Assembly (NCBI GenBank): GCA_019417865.1
Contig: DYCW01000382.1
Coordinates: 9,644-18,983, forward strand
Direction: 5' to 3'
DNA length: 9,340 nt
Source of the DNA: Ruminococcus sp.
GTDB taxonomy: Bacteria; Bacillota; Clostridia; Oscillospirales; Ruminococcaceae
A model generated the notes under the pieces. It made no database searches. It was not told the DNA's origin and saw only the letters and a program-made list of their open reading frames with translations. Position 1 is the stretch's first letter. Each line of letters starts with the position of its first letter. The translations under genes were made by a program, and so were the position numbers. This document shows, piece after piece, positions 5,431 through 9,340 of the stretch.

Positions 5431-5747
5431 AATGCATCCTCCTCATTCAAAAAATAATCCACTTGTTTTTTGTACTGCTGCCACTCGCTGCGATACGTTT
5501 GCAGAGCAGCCTGTCCGGTGTCGGTGATGTGGTAATATCGCCGGTTGCGTCCCATATAGGGTTGGTCATAGGTTTTCAGATACTGATTTTTTTGTAGCCG
5601 CCGCAGAACCGGATATAATGTCGATTCTGAAATGGAAAAGACGGTTTGAATTGTGTGAGTCAGCTCATAACCGTAGGTATCGCCTTTGGCAATCAGAGAG
5701 AGCACCACAGCATCCAGCAGGGCAGTACTGACGGAAAAGACAGCCAT
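5427..5747 (-). CDS. PadR-family transcriptional regulator
   Basis: This 106-residue protein is a compact PadR winged-helix regulator. Family marks are DTYGYEL (23-29), the recognition-helix region STLYPVLRRL (42-51) and the wing GRNRRYYHITDTG (66-78), with a C-terminal helix for dimerisation. The frame is open to 5780, but the ATG at 5747 is chosen because AAAGGAGG lies seven bases before it. It leads the operon with the HAAS and DUF4097 genes. PadR proteins usually repress their own operon until an inducer binds. Here a dyad on the promoter -10 would suit such self-control. The inducer cannot be told from sequence; envelope-acting compounds are a guess from the membrane partners. Confidence 0.9.
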   Translation of the reverse strand: MAVFSVSTALLDAVVLSLIAKGDTYGYELTHTIQTVFSISESTLYPVLRRLQKNQYLKTYDQPYMGRNRRYYHITDTGQAALQTYRSEWQQYKKQVDYFLNEEDAL

Positions 5748-5806
5748 CGTTCCGCCTCCTTTCTGAAATTCTCTGAACAATTTTACAATATCGTTTCACA
5801 TTTCAT

Positions 5807-5835
5807 ATTATACGCCGTATGATATCGTTTGTCAA
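5807..5835 (-). promoter_or_regulatory. Consensus promoter and possible PadR operator
   Basis: On the minus strand TTGACA (5830-5835) and TATAAT (5807-5812) are both perfect with a 17-bp spacer. Overlapping the -10 is a dyad, ATAC at 5810-5813 and GTAT at 5817-5820, extended by a further AT pair after one mismatch (5807-5823). A direct repeat ATATCGTTT occurs at 5788-5796 and 5822-5830. A promoter this strong should need repression, so the dyad is the best candidate operator for PadR. Confidence 0.75.
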
Positions 5836-6004
5836 CCAAAAAGAGTGAAAAACTTTCACAAAATTTGATCTTGAGATTTGTGCAAAGGATACAATTTTAC
5901 GGTTGAACGGGATGGGATTATATTTATCTTACTGTATCTACCTGGTTGTGAAATCATCCCATTGTCATTCCAATATAATTCATAGATTGTTCTTAAAAAC
6001 AGCT

Positions 6005-6063
6005 TTTATTTTATCCGAAATCGTACTATAATAGCGTTGTTATCCAATTTCGGATAAAATAAA
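6005..6063 (+). promoter_or_regulatory. MarR promoter bracketed by a perfect 17-bp inverted repeat
   Basis: The left arm (6005-6021, ending TTATCCGAAAT) and the right arm (6047-6063, starting ATTTCGGATAA) are exact reverse complements, 25 bp apart. Between them lies TATAAT (6027-6032); no good -35 exists, and the position it would take is within the left arm. A repressor on both arms would cover the -35 region and the transcription start. The right arm ends where the ribosome site AAAGGAGG (6061-6068) begins. Self-repression by the MarR protein is the natural reading. Confidence 0.75.
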
Positions 6064-6076
6064 GGAGGTATCTGTT

Positions 6077-6550
6077 ATGAAATGCGATCCGTCAAAGCAA
6101 CTGCTTACATGGAACTGTCTATATAAGGAGATGAACGAGCTCTATCATCATTATGCCGCAGCAAAGGGCATTTCCGATTCTGTTCTTTGGATTCTCTATT
6201 TTATCTGTTTACATGGTGGTATTTGTACCCAGCGAAAATTATGTCAGGATTCCTGTGACCCACCGCAAACCATCCATTCTTCTCTCAAGCGGCTGGAACA
6301 ACAGGGCTTGGTGACCATCCAGCTTTCCCCCGGCAGTCGAAAAAATAAAGAAATTTATTTGACGCCTGCCGGAGAAGCGTTTGCAGAAGAAACCGTCTTG
6401 CCATTGATCCAAGCAGAACAGCACTCGTTCACAGATTTGTCAGAGCAGGAACAGAATCAAATGCTTACTTTGATGAAAAAACATTTAGGAATGCTGCGGC
6501 AGGAACTGGAACAGGAAATCCAGACACAACAGAAGGGAGCAAAACCATGA
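6077..6550 (+). CDS. MarR-family transcriptional regulator
   Basis: The 157-residue protein has the MarR plan: N- and C-terminal helices for dimerisation around a winged helix-turn-helix (about 45-100). Recognition-helix residues lie near PPQTIHSSLKRLEQQGLV (62-79), followed by the wing SPGSRKNKEIYLTPAGE (84-100), with an R-K-N-K wing tip in place of the usual D-x-R. The start is set by AAAGGAGG eight bases before the ATG. It precedes a MATE pump with an ATGA overlap, the same order as mepR-mepA of Staphylococcus aureus, so it probably represses itself and the pump until a toxic ligand binds. The perfect inverted repeat at the promoter is its likely operator. Confidence 0.9.
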   Translation: MKCDPSKQLLTWNCLYKEMNELYHHYAAAKGISDSVLWILYFICLHGGICTQRKLCQDSCDPPQTIHSSLKRLEQQGLVTIQLSPGSRKNKEIYLTPAGEAFAEETVLPLIQAEQHSFTDLSEQEQNQMLTLMKKHLGMLRQELEQEIQTQQKGAKP

Positions 6551-7899
6551 GGAAATCACACACCATGATCCAGCTTTCCGATCACTTTACCTACGGAAAA
6601 CTGCTGCGATTTGTTATGCCATCTATTTTGATGATTCTTTGTATGTCTGTATACAGTATTGTAGATGGCTTTTTCGTATCCAATTTTGTCAGCAAAACTG
6701 CGTTTGCAGCCGTCAATCTTATGATGCCGGTTCTAATGGGCGTAGCAACCATTGGTTTTATGATTGGCACTGGCGGTAGTGCGGTTGTCTCAAAGACTTT
6801 GGGAGAGGGAGACAAGGTACGGGCGAATCAATATTTCACCATGTTGATTCTGTTTGCATTTGTGATTTCTGCTGTTCTGGCAGTGATTGGATTTCTCTTT
6901 GCACCGCAGATTGCAGCAGGATTTGGTGCAAAGGAAGGAGAAATGTTAAAGGACTGCGTACTTTACAGTCGCATCCTCTTCATAGCAACGCCGTTGTATG
7001 TTTTACAGCAGGCATTTCAAAGTTTCTATGTAGCAGCACAAAAGCCGGAACTGAGTCTGAAAGTCAGCATATTCGCCGGTCTGACCAATATGATTTTAGA
7101 CTATCTGTTGATTGTACCATTTCAAATGGGACTTGCTGGTGCAGCCATTGCCACTGCTGTTTCTCAGGCAATCGGCGGTATTTTTCCAATTTTGTATTTT
7201 TCCAGAAAGAACAATTCGAGCCTGCTACGGCTGCAATTTCCTTTTTCCCTACATTGGAGAGCCTTGCGAACCGCTTGTGCGAACGGCTCTTCTGAAATGG
7301 TTTCCAATCTGTCGGTTAGCTTGGTGAGTATACTATATAACTATCAGCTGATGAAGTTTGCAGGAGAAGATGGCATTGCTGCCTATGGCGTAATCATGTA
7401 CGTTGCCATCATTTTTAATGCTGTCTTTATGGGGTATTCGATTGGCAGTGCACCAATTGTCAGTTTTCACTATGGTGCAAAGAATCATGCGGAACTAAAA
7501 AATATGTTTCGGAAGGGAATTTTGCTCATCGGCGGAAGCAGTATTGTGATTACAGCGGCAGCCATTGGATTTGCCAAACCGCTTGCCATGATTTTTACCA
7601 GTTATGATGCAGCATTACTGGCATTGACCACAAGAGCCTGTCAGATTTACAGCATTTCCTATTTGTTTATGGGGATGAATATCTGGGCTTCCTCCTTTTT
7701 TACAGCATTAAACAATGGTTTAATTTCAGCGTGTATTTCGTTTTTGCGAACTTTCTTATTTCAGATTGCAGCCATTTTGCTGTTGCCGCAGTTATTGGGG
7801 ATTGACGGTATCTGGTCATCTGTTGTTCTGGCAGAGTTTACAGCCATTCTGATTTCTGTGGCGTTCCTGCTTGGAAAACGAAAAAAATATCAGTATTGA
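6547..7899 (+). CDS. MATE-family multidrug efflux transporter, MepA/DinF-like
   Basis: The 450-residue membrane protein has about twelve hydrophobic segments in two homologous halves, the usual MATE size and plan. Residues GTGGSAVVSKTLGEGD (74-89) match the conserved loop of the family. D40 in the first span (SIVDGFF) and D185 are candidate ion-coupling acids. It should exchange Na+ or H+ for cationic drugs or host compounds across the cytoplasmic membrane. It starts within the MarR stop (ATGA), with a GGGAG ribosome site nine bases upstream, so expression is coupled to the regulator. The substrate cannot be read from sequence. No clear terminator follows the stop; only an A/T inverted repeat (7914-7921 / 7953-7960) is seen. 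Confidence 0.92.
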   Translation: MRKSHTMIQLSDHFTYGKLLRFVMPSILMILCMSVYSIVDGFFVSNFVSKTAFAAVNLMMPVLMGVATIGFMIGTGGSAVVSKTLGEGDKVRANQYFTMLILFAFVISAVLAVIGFLFAPQIAAGFGAKEGEMLKDCVLYSRILFIATPLYVLQQAFQSFYVAAQKPELSLKVSIFAGLTNMILDYLLIVPFQMGLAGAAIATAVSQAIGGIFPILYFSRKNNSSLLRLQFPFSLHWRALRTACANGSSEMVSNLSVSLVSILYNYQLMKFAGEDGIAAYGVIMYVAIIFNAVFMGYSIGSAPIVSFHYGAKNHAELKNMFRKGILLIGGSSIVITAAAIGFAKPLAMIFTSYDAALLALTTRACQIYSISYLFMGMNIWASSFFTALNNGLISACISFLRTFLFQIAAILLLPQLLGIDGIWSSVVLAEFTAILISVAFLLGKRKKYQY

Positions 7900-8301
7900 G
7901 GTTGTGTCTTTCAATATTTAAAATTCTTTTCTGACAAGGTGCCGTTTGTATATTAAATATGTACATCCATTTTCGCTTAGGGAAAACGGTCTGACTTCCG
8001 CCGGCGAAAACGCTACGCTGTTCGCCTGTGTCCGCTGTCCGCCTATCGTATGTTGTACCAACTTGCACCCTCTTCCCTCTAAATTTCTGTATTATATATT
8101 ATTTTGTTTTTTTAGAGGGCGGACAACGGGATCTGATTTCTTGTTTGTTTACCAATTCCAACTCGTTCGCTTTGCAAGGGTGGCAGCTTGCCCCCCTTGC
8201 ATTCCCCTCGCCAAGCTGAGCCAGCTTGACCGCAGTCGCCTGTGGCGTAGAATGACTCCATCATTTAAAAATGAATTTGCGTGTTTCAAAAAATGCAGTG
8301 G
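7900..8301. other. Structured non-coding interval between the MATE pump and tatD
   Basis: About 400 bases hold no credible gene; the frames open here (such as the one from 7946) lack ribosome sites and family features. Several inverted repeats occur: GGCGAA 8003-8008 / TTCGCC 8021-8026; CCCTCTAAA 8075-8083 / TTTAGAGGG 8111-8119 around an A/T loop; and TGTCCGCC 8036-8043 / GGCGGACA 8118-8125, which shares two bases with and may compete with the previous one. The right end is the inverted repeat described separately. The CCCTCTAAA hairpin has a T-run in the right arm and not after it, so it is not a standard terminator. Confidence 0.5.
8216..8283 (+). repeat. Left arm of a 68-bp inverted repeat flanking tatD
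   Basis: The arm runs from CTGAGCCAGCTTGACCGC to TGAATTTGCGTG. Its reverse complement matches 9170-9238 at nearly every position except a short mismatched block (4 versus 5 bases) and two single changes. Inside are small dyads: TCATTT-AA-AAATGA, and CGCC-TGT-GGCG, whose loop differs from the right arm (ATA) while the stem is kept. On this side only, CAAGCTG/CAGCTTG (8212-8227) forms a further 7-bp hairpin. The arm ends about 20 bp before the tatD -35. Confidence 0.88.
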
Positions 8302-8330
8302 TTGCATTTCTGCTGTTCCTGTGGTATAAT
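8302..8330 (+). promoter_or_regulatory. Promoter of tatD
   Basis: The -35 TTGCAT (8302-8307) and -10 TATAAT (8325-8330) are 17 bp apart, and TGG just before the -10 makes it an extended -10. Start is expected near 8337, giving a leader of about 30 bases. Confidence 0.8.
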
Positions 8331-8367
8331 CAAATCAAATCAAATTCACCAATTGAAAGGAATTACC

Positions 8368-9162
8368 ATGGAACGTTTGATTTTTGACACCCATAGTCAC
8401 TATACCGATGCTGCCTTTGATGAAGACCGGGATGCGGTGTTACAGGCTTTGCCAGCGGGCGGTGTGGCACAGGTCATGCTGGCAAGCGTAGATGCTGCGG
8501 ATACGGAAAAAAACCTTGCTTTGACAGAACGATATGATTATATGCTCGCAGCAGCCGGTACCCATCCGGAAAATCTGCCGAAACATCCCGTGCAGGAGCT
8601 GGAACGCATTGCCGCTCTTGCAATGCATCCAAATTGTTATGCGATCGGAGAAATTGGCTTGGATTACCATTATGAGGGATATGATAAGGCGGCACAGATT
8701 GCTCTGTTTCAGGAACAGCTGACTCTGGCAAAAGAACGAGATTTGCCCGTGATTGTACACATTCGGGATGCGACCGCAGATGCTCTACAAATTCTGAAAG
8801 ACCGTAAACCAAAAGGTGTGGTGCATTGTTTCAGTGGCAGTGCGGAAACCGCAGAAGCGGTGCTGAAACTGGGGATGTATATTGGATTTACTGGTATTCT
8901 GACATTTAAAAATGCAAAGAAAGCACTGCGGGCGTTGGCAGTGATTCCAAATGACCGGTTTGTACTGGAAACAGACTGTCCGTATATGGCACCTGTTCCC
9001 TATCGTGGAAAACGCTGCGACAGCCGGATGATCATAGAAACGGCAAAGGCAGCCGCTGCCGTAAAAAACCTGACCGTAGAGCAGGTACTACGGCAAACCT
9101 TGGAGAATGGCAGACGATTGTACGCATGTTCTGGATATAAGACTGCTGATATGGAAAAATAA
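8368..9162 (+). CDS. tatD: TatD-family metal-dependent DNase/hydrolase
   Basis: The 264-residue cytoplasmic protein is a TIM-barrel member of the TatD family, linked to 3'-5' exonuclease activity on DNA. Two-metal ligands are all present: H9 and H11 in DTHSH, E95 in AIGEIGLD, H131 in VIVHIRD, H153 in VVHCFSGS and D203 in LETDCPY. The length equals the family norm (about 255-265). The frame opens 29 codons upstream, but that part overlaps the promoter; the ATG at 8368 follows AAAGGA at a normal distance. It has its own promoter and sits alone. In many Firmicutes tatD lies near metG or ksgA/rnmV, which are absent here. Both flanks carry copies of one inverted repeat, so it may have been moved or trapped between repeat insertions. 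Confidence 0.94.
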   Translation: MERLIFDTHSHYTDAAFDEDRDAVLQALPAGGVAQVMLASVDAADTEKNLALTERYDYMLAAAGTHPENLPKHPVQELERIAALAMHPNCYAIGEIGLDYHYEGYDKAAQIALFQEQLTLAKERDLPVIVHIRDATADALQILKDRKPKGVVHCFSGSAETAEAVLKLGMYIGFTGILTFKNAKKALRALAVIPNDRFVLETDCPYMAPVPYRGKRCDSRMIIETAKAAAAVKNLTVEQVLRQTLENGRRLYACSGYKTADMEK

Positions 9163-9169
9163 GATAACA

Positions 9170-9238
9170 CACGGAAATTCATTTTTAAATGATGGTTTAA
9201 ATTCTACGCCATAGGCGACTGCGGTCAAGCTGGCTCAG
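9170..9238 (-). repeat. Right arm of the inverted repeat flanking tatD
   Basis: This arm begins seven bases after the tatD stop and is the reverse complement of the left arm 8216-8283 with few changes. It ends in TGGCTCAG. It contains TCATTT-TT-AAATGA, which may help end tatD transcription, although no T-run follows a GC-rich stem. Beyond the arm the sequences differ: the right flank continues into a GC palindrome and the left into the CAAGCTG hairpin. Confidence 0.88.
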
Positions 9239-9340
9239 GCGGCGAGTCGCCGCAGACAGCCCACCCATCGTTACGTTGTGGAAGAGATGGAACTTTTTGC
9301 TGCCCTCAAGGGCGGGAACCGACTGCAAGTGATGGAGTAA
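9239..9340. repeat. Repeat-like non-coding DNA at the window end
   Basis: GCGGCGA-G-TCGCCGC (9239-9253) is a 15-base near-perfect palindrome directly after the right arm. A second dyad, GCCCT-CA-AGGGC, lies near 9302-9313. I find no gene here. The stretch probably continues the dispersed element to which the tatD-flanking arms belong; its end lies beyond the window. Confidence 0.45.

Larger units (their letters stand above)
5748..6076. other. Divergent intergenic region between padR and marR operons
   Basis: This 329-base interval has no gene. It holds the PadR promoter (5807-5835) and the MarR promoter and operator (6005-6063). Between them are a hairpin GTGAAA-AAC-TTTCAC (5845-5859) and a spaced inverted repeat ATGGGAT (5912-5918) / ATCCCAT (5956-5962), of unknown role. 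Confidence 0.6.

Noticed and set aside
7946..8329. Hypothetical 127-residue protein before tatD
   Set aside because: It lacks a ribosome site, runs across hairpins and the inverted repeat, and has a composition (many Cys, Pro, Phe) typical of translated non-coding DNA.
8281..8367. Longer tatD start adding 29 residues
   Set aside because: The TatD fold begins at MERLIFDTHSH; the added part covers the -35 and -10, and the internal ATG has the good ribosome site.
8216..9238. Insertion sequence with tatD as cargo and a transposase
   Set aside because: No transposase or recombinase gene lies between or beside the arms, so an autonomous insertion sequence is not supported.

Overview
The window looks like chromosomal DNA of a Gram-positive gut or rumen clostridium, most likely Ruminococcus or a close relative. 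The reasons are a GH94 cellobiose phosphorylase, textbook sigma-A promoters (TTGACA-N17-TATAAT), strong AAAGGAGG ribosome binding sites, moderate GC and several accessory modules typical of Firmicutes. The genus is inference; no rRNA or marker gene is present.

Layout. (1) 139-2776: cellobiose phosphorylase as a single-gene unit with its own promoter and a hairpin-plus-T-run terminator. (2) 2912-3835: a tandem array of a roughly 385-bp module. Each module combines a 32-residue single-span membrane peptide gene (two intact, nucleotide-identical copies at 3232 and 3615, plus a decayed tail at 2912) with an oppositely oriented small RNA driven by a perfect consensus promoter (three copies). Each small RNA converges on the toxin copy to its left and shares its terminator hairpin. 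This is the architecture of a type I toxin-antitoxin system. The toxin leader hides its Shine-Dalgarno in a GAAA-capped hairpin, the small RNA carries a copy of the hiding arm, and the leader reads on the minus strand like a type I-C CRISPR repeat. (3) 3939-5835, minus strand: PadR regulator, HAAS/DUF1700 membrane protein and DUF4097 beta-repeat protein, tightly overlapped in one operon behind a consensus promoter with a dyad over the -10. (4) 6005-7899, plus strand: a MarR regulator and a MATE efflux pump in a two-gene operon with the mepR-mepA arrangement, with a perfect 17-bp inverted repeat bracketing the regulator's -10. (5) 7900-8290: a structured non-coding interval. (6) 8302-9162: tatD nuclease with its own promoter, bracketed by a 68-bp imperfect inverted repeat whose second copy starts 7 bases after the stop codon. 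The window ends in repeat-like DNA.

The metabolic gene, the two regulator-led operons and tatD look like ordinary housekeeping or adaptive functions. The parts most worth a second look are the toxin/antisense RNA array, with its CRISPR-repeat-like leader and unit-specific overlap regions, and the inverted repeats around tatD.
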